NCBI GenBank assembly: GCA_022394755.1
Contig: JAGFCA010000171.1
Span: 1 to 36,525, forward strand
Direction: 5' to 3'
Source of the DNA: Candidatus Poribacteria bacterium
GTDB lineage: Bacteria; Poribacteria; WGA-4E; WGA-3G
Length of the DNA stretch: 36,525 bases
This document shows positions 1 through 8,956 of this stretch, piece by piece (position 1 is the stretch's first letter; each line of letters starts with the position of its first letter). The notes below the pieces were generated by a model. That model was not told where the DNA came from. It did no database searches and worked only from the letters and a program-made list of their open reading frames with translations. The position numbers and the translations under genes were made by a program.

Positions 1-29
1 TGATTTCTTGATTCCAGATCTCCGAATCA

Positions 30-485
30 CGACTCCTTTCTTTCCAAAAGCCTCGGAGAGGCGAAAGGTGTGTAGAAAACATCATTATACGAATACTACT
101 AAAGCATCGGAGAGGCGAAAGGTGTGTAGACCCTATCTCATAAATCCAATATTTGGAAGATTCTCGGGGCTTACCATGCATTATATATTGATATAACGTG
201 CTGGGAAACCCGTCCCACGAAGAGGAATTAAATTAAAACGCACGATCCGTATTTATGAGATACGCTGTAGAAAACATCATTATACGAATACTACTAAACC
301 AACGGAGGGCGAAAGGTGTGTAGAAAACATCATTATACGAATACTACTAAAGCCACGGAGGGCGAAAGGTGTGTAGAAAACATCATTATACGAATACTAC
401 TAAAGCCTCGGAGAGGCGAAAGGTGTGTAGAAAACATCATTATACGAATATTACAAAAGCCCCGGAGGGGCGAAAGGTGTGTTAC
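30..485. repeat. 53/54-nt tandem array of hairpin repeats (family B)
   Basis: The unit has two parts: a hairpin block reading GCCTCGGAGAGGCGAAAGG and a spacer beginning GTGTAGAAAACATCATTATA. GTGTAG recurs at 318, 371 and 425, so the period is 53-54 nt. Earlier copies start near 47 and 103, and a further partial spacer lies at 265. The hairpin arms covary: GCCTC-GGA-GAGGC at 409-421 and GCCCC-GGA-GGGGC near 459-471 both pair fully. This suggests selection on an RNA or DNA fold. The array is broken at 129-264 by unrelated sequence. Short reading frames inside it are only repeat translations. Spacers are near identical, so this is not a CRISPR array. Confidence 0.85.
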
Positions 486-910
486 ATTATACCATTTCTA
501 ATTGAAAATATTGCTTTATTATAGCACATTCTTCCAGATTGTACCCTTCACGCTTCAATTCTAAACAGTCCGTAATGAGAGAATAATTAATAGAAACGGT
601 ATAAGATAATTCACAGTCATAGGAACCCAAGTCAATGTATAAGAACAAAAGCAGTAAAAGCAAAAACCCTCATTTTGTAACTTTTTTCAATTTTCACAAA
701 ATAGCCATAATCCCAGTACAGCACTGGCGGTATAGAGGTTTGGCAATCCTACACTTTGTAGGAAAAGTGTAACATTATAAACATATTGATAATAAACATA
801 TAACATTTGTAAACAACTAAAAAACACTAAATTTACAATAGAATTACACTTCAATACTTTTGTTTAGACAATCCTATTCTCACCCATAAGGGTCAGTTTA
901 AGATTTCTAC
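486..910. other. gene-free AT-rich spacer
   Basis: No convincing coding region is visible on either strand. A short hairpin CCTAC-ACTTT-GTAGG lies at about 749-763. The last 20 nt before the family A triplet (around 891-903, GTCAGTTTAAGA) resemble the flank of the family A copy near 33113, so the mobile or duplicated unit may begin here. Confidence 0.5.
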
Positions 911-1003
911 TCTTTGTAGGAGGGATCTCCGAATCCCGACTCCTTGTAGGAGGGATCTCCGAATCCCGACTCTTTGTAGGAGGGATCTCCGAATCCCGAC
1001 TCC
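911..1003. repeat. 30-nt tandem repeat, three copies (family A)
   Basis: Three direct copies with exact 30-nt period start at 911, 941 and 971. Each contains GTAGGAGGGATCTCCGAATC followed by CCGAC, and copies differ by about one base (TCTTTG or TCCTTG). Two alternative hairpins are possible within a unit: GGAG/CTCC around GGAT, and GGGAT/ATCCC around CTCCGA. A degenerate copy occurs at about 15-37 and another full copy at 33133-33162. Wherever A occurs, a family B hairpin follows within 15-25 nt. Confidence 0.9.
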
Positions 1004-1013
1004 TTATATTTCC

Positions 1014-1036
1014 TCAGCCTCAGAGAGGCGAAAGGG
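1014..1036. repeat. single family B hairpin repeat
   Basis: GCCTCAGAGAGGCGAAAGG lies just downstream of the family A triplet. The stem GCCTC/GAGGC is intact while the loop has changed from GGA to AGA. With the A copies it forms the composite A-then-B module also seen at 1-75 and 33133-33204. Confidence 0.8.
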
Positions 1037-1141
1037 GATAAAATAACTGATACATAAAACTATAAACTATAAACTAAAAGCAATCCGTGATTCTGACATT
1101 CATACCGTTAATTCTCCAAAACCCTTACACACCCTAAAAAT

Positions 1142-1171
1142 TTGACAAAAACCCACACAATGTAGTATTAT
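1142..1171 (+). promoter_or_regulatory. sigma70-type promoter for ileS
   Basis: TTGACA at 1142-1147 matches the -35 consensus exactly. TATTAT at 1166-1171 is a good -10 element at 18-nt spacing. Transcription would start near 1178, giving a leader of about 258 nt before ileS. A leader that long fits the attenuator seen downstream. Confidence 0.65.
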
Positions 1172-1299
1172 ACATTAATAAATCGTAATCAATTCATAGA
1201 CCACCTTACAAGACAACACAGGTTTTTCAAGTGCTTACAACAAAGACTACACAACACACGACTCAGCACCAACCCGCTCCTCACACCATACGAATTATT

Positions 1300-1402
1300 A
1301 TGGCTATTCGTTATGCTGTGATGGGCTAATCATAAGCACATAAAAGTATTCTTGGACGCCCATCACTGAAGCACAAAATATCAGTGGGGCGTTTTCTCTT
1401 TT
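1300..1402 (+). promoter_or_regulatory. candidate transcription attenuator in the ileS leader
   Basis: An intrinsic terminator lies at 1356-1402. ACGCCC plus CACTGA (1356-1369, bulged AT between) pairs with TCAGTGGGGCGT (1381-1392), followed by TTTTCTCTTTT. An upstream segment GTGATGGGC (1318-1326) is perfectly complementary to GCCCATCAC (1358-1366), so it can take the left terminator arm and act as antiterminator. The two folds exclude each other. ileS is commonly under T-box control in some bacteria, but I do not see the T-box consensus. A 9-codon frame with one Ile codon (1300-1329, MAIRYAVMG) overlaps the antiterminator arm, without an obvious ribosome site. The ligand or sensing mechanism is unknown. 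Confidence 0.6.
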
Positions 1403-1435
1403 AATAGACGAGAATAATATACGAGGAAATTTCAC

Positions 1436-4400
1436 ATGTTTAATGAGGTATCATCCGAATTCACATTTGCTGAAAAGGAAAAACAGATCCTTGAGTTTTG
1501 GCGTGAAAACGATATCTTCCAGAAAAGTATGGAGATGTACAAACACGCTACACCCTTTGTCTTCTTGGAAGGACCACCCTTTGCAAATGCACCTCCCGGC
1601 GTACATCACGTACTCGCACGCATTATGAAAGATGCTGTCTGCAGATACAAAACTATGACAGGACACTACGTCCAGAGAAAAGCCGGTTGGGATACACATG
1701 GACTCCCCGTTGAATACCAAGTTGAAAAACAACTCAATATCACAAACAAAGCAGAACTCGAAGCTTACGGTGTTCAAAATTTTATCGAGAAATGCAAAGA
1801 AAACGTCTTCCAATATAAAGAAGATTGGGACGCCATGACTGAACGTATCGGATATTGGGTTAACTTAGATGATGCATATATTACACTATCAAACGATTAT
1901 ATTGAAAGTGTCTGGTGGGTATTACGCCAAGCATGGAACAAAGACCTATTATATCAAGGACATAAGGTGCAACCCTATTGCTACCGATGCGGCACAACCT
2001 TAGCAAGCCACGAAGTCGCTCTCGGATATCAAGAAGTTGCTGATCCATCCATCTTCGTACGTTTCCCACTAAAAAACAGAGAAAACACCTATCTACTTGT
2101 ATGGACAACAACCCCTTGGACATTACCTTCAAACGTCGCTGTCGCTGTCGGTGAAGATTACGATTATGTAACTGTAGAACAAAACGGACAAAACCTTATC
2201 TTGGCAAAAGAATGTTTGACAACTCTCTTTGAGGATGATTCCCCGAAAATCGTTGAAACCCATAAAGGAAGCGATCTATGTGATTGGGAATATGAACCCC
2301 TTTTTGATGCTGGAGAACAAGCAGAAAAAGCCTACTATATCGTTCCTGGAGATTTCGTTACAACCACTGAAGGAAGTGGATTAGTACATATCGCCCCGGC
2401 TTTTGGACAGGACGACTATGATATCGGTCAAAAACACAATCTCCCTTTCGTACAACTCGTAGGTGCGGACGGTAAATTCGTTCCTGAAGTTAAAGATGTC
2501 TGGGCAGGTGAATATGTAAAAGATGCTGATCCGAAAATCATTGAAAACTTAGATCAACGCGGGTTATTATTCAAGGCTACCGAATATACACACCAATACC
2601 CTTTCTGCTGGCGATGCGATAATCCGCTTCTCTACTATGCACGGGAATCATGGTTTATACGAACCACCGCTATCAGAGACCAGATGCAAAAACACAACCA
2701 AGAAATCAACTGGTATCCTGAACATATTAAAAATGGACGCTTCGGAAACTGGCTCGAAAACAACATTGACTGGGGACTAAGCCGAGAACGCTATTGGGGC
2801 ACACCCCTACCTGTTTGGATATGCGATCATTGCGGACACCAACACTGTGTCGGAAGTATTGAAGAATTAAAAGAACTCGGAAACGATGTACCTGACGATA
2901 TTGAACTACACCGACCCTATGTAGATAATGTCACACTGGATTGTAAAGAGTGTAATGGTAAGATGCATCGTGTGCAGGATGTGATTGATTGCTGGTTCGA
3001 TTCTGGATGTGCACATACCGCACAATGGCACTACCCCTTTGAAAACAAAGAACTGTTTGAACAGGCATATCCACCAGATTTCATCTCCGAAGCAATTGAT
3101 CAAACCCGAGGATGGTTCTATAGTCTTCTCGCAACAGGTACACTCCTCTATGACAAACCCGCCTATAAGAATTGCCTCTGTCTCGAATTGATTCTCGCTT
3201 CAGACGGATCAAAAATGAGTAAAAGTCGAGGAAACACTGTAGATCCGTGGACAATATTGGATAAACAAGGCGCAGATGCTATGCGATGGTATATGTTCAC
3301 TGGATCACCCCCTTGGGCACAACGCACGTTCCAACTCGAAGGTATCGACGAAGCACTTAAGAAATTCATGGGGACACTACAAAATGTGTATAGTTTCTTC
3401 GTTATGTATGCCAATTTGGAGCAGGTCGATGTGTTAGATGATGCACCACCACCTACCGAACGCGCTACCATTGATAGATGGATTTTATCACGTCTGCATA
3501 CCCTTATTGATAAAGTACGCAACGATATGGAAAATTACCATCTGACAAACGCACCACGGGCAATTGAGGCTTTTGTCGATGACCTAAGCAACTGGTATGT
3601 ACGCCGTTCCCGAGACCGTTTCTGGGGTGCAGAAGCAGGACAAGACAAACAGGCAGCTTATGCTACACTCTATGAAGTCCTCGTTACCGTAGCAAAACTT
3701 TCTGCCCCGTTTATCCCATTCTTAGCGGATGAACTCTATCGTAACTTAGTCTGTTCACTCAATTCGGATGCACCACTCAGTGTTCACCTCGCTGAATATC
3801 CTGTATCCGATGATTCATTGATAGACACCGTATTAGAAACCGACATGGATTTCACTCGTGATGTTATCAGTATGGGACACGCAGCTCGCAATCGATCCAA
3901 CATAAAAACCCGTCAACCCCTTGCTGATATAACCATCGGTGGTTTGTCCGATGCAGAGAAAGAAACCGTCAATCGTTTAAATGCGTTTGTACACGACGAA
4001 CTAAACGTAAAAGAAATTGTCTTTACAGAGGATTTGGACGCATTCGCTCAGGTTACACTCAAACCAAACTTCAAGGTATTAGGACCAAAATTCGGTAAAG
4101 GCGTGCAGGCAATTGCCAAAGCATTAGCAACTGCAGATACAATGGAGATAAAAGCAGAATTGGAAACGAATGGAAGTATACAGGTTGAAACTTCAGGTGA
4201 GACTTATACCCTTGAAGAATCAGATATTGATGTGCAAACACAGAATCGGGAAGGCTTTTTCGTGGAAGTAGATGCAAAGAAATTTGTCGCTTTGTCAACA
4301 GAACTCACACATGAATTACTGCTTGAAGGGATGGCACGCGAACTTGTTAACAAAATCCAGAATATGCGGAAGGAAGCAGACTTTAACGTATCTGATAGGA

Positions 4401-4579
4401 TTAAACTCACTATAAATACCGAATCCAAGATTGTCACCGAAGCATTTGAAACGCATCAGGAATATATCCTCTCCGAAACGCTAACGACCGAGGTAATCAA
4501 ATCTCCAAGTGAAAATGCCTACAGCCTTGAACAAAAACTCAACGGTGAACCGGCGGTGTTAAGTGTTGAACAGGTATAG
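1436..4579 (+). CDS. ileS: isoleucine--tRNA ligase
   Basis: Cytosolic class I aminoacyl-tRNA synthetase charging tRNA-Ile, 1047 aa, within the usual length range. The HIGH-like segment is at residues 53-58 (PPGVHH), where the first His of the signature is Gly. As I recall, this variant is normal in one IleRS clade (bacteroidete/spirochaete-like PGIHH). It is followed by KAGWDTHGLPVEYQ. The editing domain carries TTTPWTLPSN, and the KMSKS loop is SDGSKMSKSRGN with KMSKS at 593-597. CxxC pairs such as CYRCG, CWRC, CDHCG and CKEC suggest zinc sites. The C-terminal anticodon-binding region is complete. The start is supported by GAGGAAA about 9 nt upstream. It is transcribed alone behind an attenuator-like leader. 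Confidence 0.97.
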   Translation: MFNEVSSEFTFAEKEKQILEFWRENDIFQKSMEMYKHATPFVFLEGPPFANAPPGVHHVLARIMKDAVCRYKTMTGHYVQRKAGWDTHGLPVEYQVEKQLNITNKAELEAYGVQNFIEKCKENVFQYKEDWDAMTERIGYWVNLDDAYITLSNDYIESVWWVLRQAWNKDLLYQGHKVQPYCYRCGTTLASHEVALGYQEVADPSIFVRFPLKNRENTYLLVWTTTPWTLPSNVAVAVGEDYDYVTVEQNGQNLILAKECLTTLFEDDSPKIVETHKGSDLCDWEYEPLFDAGEQAEKAYYIVPGDFVTTTEGSGLVHIAPAFGQDDYDIGQKHNLPFVQLVGADGKFVPEVKDVWAGEYVKDADPKIIENLDQRGLLFKATEYTHQYPFCWRCDNPLLYYARESWFIRTTAIRDQMQKHNQEINWYPEHIKNGRFGNWLENNIDWGLSRERYWGTPLPVWICDHCGHQHCVGSIEELKELGNDVPDDIELHRPYVDNVTLDCKECNGKMHRVQDVIDCWFDSGCAHTAQWHYPFENKELFEQAYPPDFISEAIDQTRGWFYSLLATGTLLYDKPAYKNCLCLELILASDGSKMSKSRGNTVDPWTILDKQGADAMRWYMFTGSPPWAQRTFQLEGIDEALKKFMGTLQNVYSFFVMYANLEQVDVLDDAPPPTERATIDRWILSRLHTLIDKVRNDMENYHLTNAPRAIEAFVDDLSNWYVRRSRDRFWGAEAGQDKQAAYATLYEVLVTVAKLSAPFIPFLADELYRNLVCSLNSDAPLSVHLAEYPVSDDSLIDTVLETDMDFTRDVISMGHAARNRSNIKTRQPLADITIGGLSDAEKETVNRLNAFVHDELNVKEIVFTEDLDAFAQVTLKPNFKVLGPKFGKGVQAIAKALATADTMEIKAELETNGSIQVETSGETYTLEESDIDVQTQNREGFFVEVDAKKFVALSTELTHELLLEGMARELVNKIQNMRKEADFNVSDRIKLTINTESKIVTEAFETHQEYILSETLTTEVIKSPSENAYSLEQKLNGEPAVLSVEQV

Positions 4580-4584
4580 AAACC

Positions 4585-4617
4585 GCCTATAGTAGAAACT
4601 ATATAGACTATGGTACC
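4585..4617. terminator. possible weak bidirectional terminator
   Basis: CCTATAGT and ACTATGG flank a short loop between the convergent ends of ileS and the antitoxin gene, and a TTTTT run follows on the plus strand (4617-4621). The stem is short and imperfect, so this is tentative. Confidence 0.3.
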
Positions 4618-4844
4618 TTTTTCTGATTCTCAGAAATAATTTTAGCTAATGCTCGTAAGGCATCGTTGACGGATTTTGCATCCGGGAATGTCTGTGCTAC
4701 ATCCTCGTCAAGTTGAACCATGTTTCTATCTGCATAATATTTTTCAGCATATTTGCCTCGAATTCCTGTGCTGAAATCATATTCTTCAAGCATATCTGAA
4801 TCAGGTTCATTCAATGTTGAATGATTCATAGGTTTTTCTTTCAT
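4608..4844 (-). CDS. BrnA-like antitoxin of a BrnT-type toxin-antitoxin pair
   Basis: A 78-aa acidic protein. The core EYDFSTGIRGKYAEKYYADR, then a segment ending SVNDALRALAKI, is the pattern of small antitoxins encoded behind BrnT (DUF497) toxins. It would bind and neutralise BrnT and probably autoregulate the operon through a ribbon-helix-helix-like C-terminus. It overlaps the 3' end of the toxin reading frame by 38 nt, as expected for translational coupling. Internal Met residues 6 (4829) or 19 are alternative starts, and no ribosome site decides between them. The frame is intact although its toxin partner is interrupted. The family call is recognition by eye. Confidence 0.75.
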   Translation of the reverse strand: MKEKPMNHSTLNEPDSDMLEEYDFSTGIRGKYAEKYYADRNMVQLDEDVAQTFPDAKSVNDALRALAKIISENQKKVP

Positions 4845-5088
4845 AAGGTGTTGCTTTTCTCGCTGAAATAATACGGATTTCGTTATGTTTGTCTACATGA
4901 ACGACAACTAAAAGTCTCTGTTTTTCAGAATATCCGATCGTTATCAACCTTTCTTCTTTTTGCGTGTGTTTCGGATCTGGAATAGTCAATGAGAGAAAAT
5001 CTGAGTAAACAGTACTTGCTTCTTTAAATGATATTTAATGTTTCTTAAGGTTTTCTTTTGCTTTTCTGATATCCCACTTAAATATCAA
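4807..5088 (-). pseudogene. brnT: BrnT-family (DUF497) toxin, interrupted by an in-frame stop
   Basis: The downstream part reads ISFKEASTVYSDFLSLTIPD through RLLVVVHVD to IRIISARKATPYERKTYE, the hallmark of BrnT ribonuclease toxins. Reading upstream in the same frame gives IFKWDIRKAKENLKKH and then a TAA at 5035-5037 exactly where intact homologues have KHG or KHK. A single AAA to TAA change would explain it. Upstream of the break a TTG at 5086-5088, with GGTG 5-8 nt before it, is a possible start and gives the usual length of about 93 codons. No ATG is available to restart before the motif. Real inactivation, suppression or a sequencing error are all possible. Confidence 0.8.
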
Positions 5089-5243
5089 AGATTCACCAAT
5101 TGATAACTTGTAAATTAAACTCAAAATTAAGTATTACATGTTTTAATATGATTCGTCAATCGATTTTCTTTAACTTTGCTCCTCGTTAAATGGATTTTTT
5201 CTTATCCTGATGTTTTCCGTAATATGACTTAGATACTACAAAT

Positions 5244-5510
5244 TTAGTTGTTGAACCCTAAAAATGTATAGGGTTCAATGCCTTGATCTTCTTTATTCAG
5301 GTCAATTAATTCTGCCCTGGATGGAACATCATTGATTGCATTTAATAGCCCAAATGGATTTTTTAGGATCGGACATATCTGTAGCCCAGCGGGGTGAATG
5401 GTGAATCCTTCTTTTCTCCATCTTCTGTAGGAGGCGGGTCTGATCTCAATCTTACTCTTCAGTTCGAACGGTCTTCCGTTAACACCAACAAACAAATTGA
5501 AATGTCGCAT
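5244..5510 (-). CDS. hypothetical protein, 88 aa
   Basis: A small basic-then-acidic protein I do not recognise. It contains KSKIEIRPASYRRWRKEGFT, with no signal peptide or membrane segment. The ATG lies 12 nt after the stop of the propeller gene upstream, with AGGTTAAG in the gap, so it is probably the second gene of that transcript. No motif suggests a function. It may be real given the tight spacing, but codon evidence alone is modest. Confidence 0.5.
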   Translation of the reverse strand: MRHFNLFVGVNGRPFELKSKIEIRPASYRRWRKEGFTIHPAGLQICPILKNPFGLLNAINDVPSRAELIDLNKEDQGIEPYTFLGFNN

Positions 5511-5522
5511 AACATTCTTAAC

Positions 5523-7277
5523 CTATTCTAATGGCTGAATGCTATATTTCAATACACCATCCGCATCAGTAAAACGAAGATATAATCCCCAGGTCCAACT
5601 ATTCTGCTCAACACTACATAACACCTCATTCCATCCAGCTTTCAATAGACATGGAATAGTATCCGCATCCTGTGTTATTCGACGATATACATTCTTTTGA
5701 TGAATTTTAAGTCCATTCAACCATACATTAACTGTCTCATCACTCCCTAACAGAAGCACAGTATCCATGTCTCTTGGGGCATAGACATAGGTAAAAGCAT
5801 ACCCCACTACCCCAGTATCCATACCGATATTTGCTCGTAAATCCAACAAACCACTGGTCTTCACCTCTACCTCATTCCATCGAATAGTTTTACCATCTTT
5901 TCCTACATAACTTTCACTAAGATTAATTGGATCCTCAGGAGAAAATGCTGTAGTGTCCTTGTCTGTCGCTACTTTAGGAAATGGACCTAAAACCATGAAA
6001 CGCGGCACAAACGGCGAAGCATGGAGAACCTGATAGGAATCCACCCCAACCTTGTAACCCGTTGACACTGTTGATTTGCCAACACTCCGCAATATAATCT
6101 GATTATCCCCTTTATTCAACGGTACCATGCCGAATGCCACCAGTGTTCCAGCAATTAACTCAGAATCATAGCAATCATAAGGCTCTCCCACATTCATACC
6201 ATTTACGTTAAGTTCCACCTGTCCATATTCTGGTCCCCGTGTCAAGACTATGCTAATTTTATATAGATTCTTATACGGTACTTGAACAATTTGTTGAACT
6301 CCTGCTCCTCTATCATTAGCATTCAAGGCAACATGTCCACCATCAATTTCTAACCCCGCATCTTCATAACTTTCTAAGATATAACCTGTTGATTCTTGTT
6401 CTATCGAAAATGACAGAGCAGATTGCGTGTCTTTAGGAGGTAATTTCCACTGCTTTTCATACCAAAATTGTGGGAGAGAATAAATATCACGTGCTTCCTT
6501 TGTTAGGTAGAGATTATAGCCTTCAAAACATATTGCCTCCCCCTCAAAATTGTGTTGTAATACCCACGGTTTAGATTGAATCATTTCGGCTAAGTTTCCA
6601 GAAGTATTATGATACACCCAAAGAGCTCTGTACGTGCAAACCGTCAAACGTTTTCCATCCTCAGAAATACCCGCACCGGTCACTAAGTTTGCTTCTTTCA
6701 ACTCACCAATACGTTCTAAAACCTGTTTTGTATCCGCTTTCAATTCCGGGAAACGAAAAAGTACTGCTTTACCTTGTTCTTTAGATACAATATAAGGAAT
6801 ACCTCCAAAAATAAAAAGTCCTTCTGCATCAACATTCTTATCAGGATACTTATATGGATACTTTGCTATTATATCCACTTCTGATTCTGTATATGGGTTC
6901 GGCTCTTTCAGGACAGAAACACTCAAATCAAAACGCATTCTACTATTGTTCCCAATATCTCCTATCCAAATTTGTCCTTTCTCGTCAATATCGATTGCCT
7001 CCCAATCGAAATTCCGTAGACCATTAACTTTAATCTCTTTAATTAACTCACCATTCCGCTTTGTAGCATAAAGAACAGCTGGATTTCCCGAATCATTCAA
7101 CGTCCAATAAACCTCTTCAAATTGTCTACTGGTTACAATTCCGGAACTTTCACGGATAGCGGTGTGTGTATATTTACCTATTGGCTGCCAAGGCGGAATA
7201 CCAAACGAAACTTGCTCTTCAGCAACTGCAAACGTCGTTATGAAAATAAAAAGAAGTGTATACCGAAGCAAATTCAT
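5523..7277 (-). CDS. secreted beta-propeller protein with C-terminal galactose-binding-like domain
   Basis: 584 aa with a clear signal peptide (about 1-19, ending AVA before EEQ). Residues about 30-280 read like the esterase/phytase-like or SdiA-regulated propeller group: SSGIVTSR, YWTLNDSGNPAVLYA, DWEAIDIDEKGQIWIGDIGN, NVDAEGLF, HNFEGEAICF. The middle part (about 300-430) looks like a beta-sandwich (VELNVNGMNVGEPYD). The end has VLLLGSDETVNVWLNGLKIH, typical of jelly-roll domains appended to extracellular proteins. It would act in the periplasm or outside. Substrate unknown. It is the first gene of a leftward pair and starts opposite the htrA-like genes. Confidence 0.75.
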   Translation of the reverse strand: MNLLRYTLLFIFITTFAVAEEQVSFGIPPWQPIGKYTHTAIRESSGIVTSRQFEEVYWTLNDSGNPAVLYATKRNGELIKEIKVNGLRNFDWEAIDIDEKGQIWIGDIGNNSRMRFDLSVSVLKEPNPYTESEVDIIAKYPYKYPDKNVDAEGLFIFGGIPYIVSKEQGKAVLFRFPELKADTKQVLERIGELKEANLVTGAGISEDGKRLTVCTYRALWVYHNTSGNLAEMIQSKPWVLQHNFEGEAICFEGYNLYLTKEARDIYSLPQFWYEKQWKLPPKDTQSALSFSIEQESTGYILESYEDAGLEIDGGHVALNANDRGAGVQQIVQVPYKNLYKISIVLTRGPEYGQVELNVNGMNVGEPYDCYDSELIAGTLVAFGMVPLNKGDNQIILRSVGKSTVSTGYKVGVDSYQVLHASPFVPRFMVLGPFPKVATDKDTTAFSPEDPINLSESYVGKDGKTIRWNEVEVKTSGLLDLRANIGMDTGVVGYAFTYVYAPRDMDTVLLLGSDETVNVWLNGLKIHQKNVYRRITQDADTIPCLLKAGWNEVLCSVEQNSWTWGLYLRFTDADGVLKYSIQPLE

Positions 7278-7402
7278 GGCGGTGTCATTTCTCCATCGTA
7301 ATTCTGATTTATATCAAAGTATATCATAGCAAATTTGATTCGTCAAAACACATCAACAGGAATGCATAAAACGTGATCACCGCGCCTCATGGTAGAAATA
7401 GA

Positions 7403-7432
7403 TTGACAACACCAATAATAGTCTGTTAAAAT
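7403..7432 (+). promoter_or_regulatory. sigma70-type promoter before the first htrA-like gene
   Basis: TTGACA at 7403-7408 and TAAAAT at 7427-7432 are separated by 18 nt. The predicted start of transcription near 7439 leaves a leader of about 120 nt rich in A and T. Confidence 0.55.
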
Positions 7433-7557
7433 CAAATATACCAAAACAGTTTGGTGAATATCTAAGAAATAATTTATATCTAAAAATATTTAAATCTATA
7501 TTGCATATTAAATCTATATACAGTCAAGTCTCTTATATATTTACAATGAGGCATCTT

Positions 7558-8916
7558 ATGATAAAAAAGGAAGTCAATTACTTTATTATACTCTTATGTT
7601 CAGCGATAATTTTCTCGTGTGCAACGCCTCCAAGTCAAACAGATGATTTTGATATTGTACGATCTTTTGAAAACACTATCAGTCACATTGTTAAGCAGAG
7701 CAAACCTGCTATTGTCAGTCTAACAGTAGAAAAGACTTCACCCCAACCATTAAAAAACCATAATTCAATCAGTAATGCATCCGGCTTTATCTTTAAGAAA
7801 GATGGATTTATACTTACAAATGAACATGTCGTACGTAAAGCAAGTAGAATCACTGTCAGCTTATTCGATGGTACTAGGTATTTCGCAACATTGGTCGGAA
7901 GAGATCCAAACACCGACATAGCGGTTATTAAAATTCACCGTGATGAAGATTTCCCATCACTCTCTCTCGGAGATTCAAAAAATGTTCGAATAGGACAACT
8001 TTCTATCGCTATTGGTGATCCGATCGGATTTAAACAATCTGTTACTGTCGGAATCGTAAGCGGAAAAGGACGTTGCCACCATTCAAAATCTAAACTCTTT
8101 CAGTATCACAGAAATTACATACAGACTGATGCTTGGATCAATCCTGGGAGCAGTGGCGGGCCTCTTCTCAATATTGAAGGGGAAGTTATTGGTATCAATA
8201 CTCTAAATCCTGGTGAAGGAGCTTCTTTAGCAATTAACAGTAATCTTGTAAAGACTATTTCCGATAAACTTATTGCCGATGGAAGGATTATCCGTGGGTA
8301 CATAAATGCTGAAATGCAGAATGTCCATAAAGGCATAAAAGTAAAAAATATAATTCTTCCCACAAATCGTAAAAAAGTAGATTTACCCTCAAATCAAACT
8401 TTAAAACGGAATGATATCATCGTTGAACTCGACAATCAAAAGGTGCCATCACTCAATAGATTTAGATTGATTATAGCTGACTATCCAATTGGCAAACAGT
8501 GTAATTTGAAAGTATTACGAAAAAATCAAGAGGTATTACTCAACATAACAATAGATGAAATGCCCCTTGAATTAGTTGGACGTTCTGCACAAATTAAATC
8601 TGAATCGTGGAAGACATTGGGATTAGCTGTACGAAATTTAGAAAACGGAATACAACATAGATATAACTACCTTAATGAACATGATCATGGCGTTATCGTT
8701 GAGAAAATAAAAAGATTCTCACATGCATATAGGGCTATGATTCCTCGGAATGCACTTATCACTGCAATAAATGAGAAACAAATCCTTGATACTAACACGC
8801 TTGATACATATCTCATAAATAATCCTGACCTTACCAGTATTACTCTGGATATAAAGAGTCACAATGGTACACAAAAAGTGACTATACCACTAAAAAATCG
8901 GGAACCACGCACCTAA
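7558..8916 (+). CDS. HtrA/DegP-like serine protease lipoprotein (copy 1)
   Basis: About 452 aa from ATG 7558, chosen because GAGG lies 7 nt upstream and the protein then opens with a lipoprotein signal (IIFSC, Cys about 21). The trypsin-like domain has the full triad: His in TNEHVV (about 90), Asp in NTDIAVIKI (about 120), Ser in NPGSSGGP (about 199). Two C-terminal segments (about 250-335 and 355-450) look like divergent PDZ domains; the first lacks a clear carboxylate-binding loop. The role would be periplasmic protein quality control. It is a diverged paralogue of the next gene, sharing the same domain order, suggesting a local duplication. Confidence 0.88.
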   Translation: MIKKEVNYFIILLCSAIIFSCATPPSQTDDFDIVRSFENTISHIVKQSKPAIVSLTVEKTSPQPLKNHNSISNASGFIFKKDGFILTNEHVVRKASRITVSLFDGTRYFATLVGRDPNTDIAVIKIHRDEDFPSLSLGDSKNVRIGQLSIAIGDPIGFKQSVTVGIVSGKGRCHHSKSKLFQYHRNYIQTDAWINPGSSGGPLLNIEGEVIGINTLNPGEGASLAINSNLVKTISDKLIADGRIIRGYINAEMQNVHKGIKVKNIILPTNRKKVDLPSNQTLKRNDIIVELDNQKVPSLNRFRLIIADYPIGKQCNLKVLRKNQEVLLNITIDEMPLELVGRSAQIKSESWKTLGLAVRNLENGIQHRYNYLNEHDHGVIVEKIKRFSHAYRAMIPRNALITAINEKQILDTNTLDTYLINNPDLTSITLDIKSHNGTQKVTIPLKNREPRT

Positions 8917-8956
8917 TTGTGTTACAACAATAACGACCTACTCAAGATTTAAAATA

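Noticed and set aside
30..485. CRISPR array
   Set aside because: Both the hairpin block and the spacer are repeated nearly unchanged. There are no unique spacers and no cas genes.
316..501. Small ORF with a repeated peptide
   Set aside because: It is the translation of the tandem repeat, has no ribosome site, and other frames are also open.
1296..1402. Canonical T-box riboswitch before ileS
   Set aside because: The conserved T-box sequence that pairs with the tRNA acceptor end is not visible, so only a generic attenuator is claimed.
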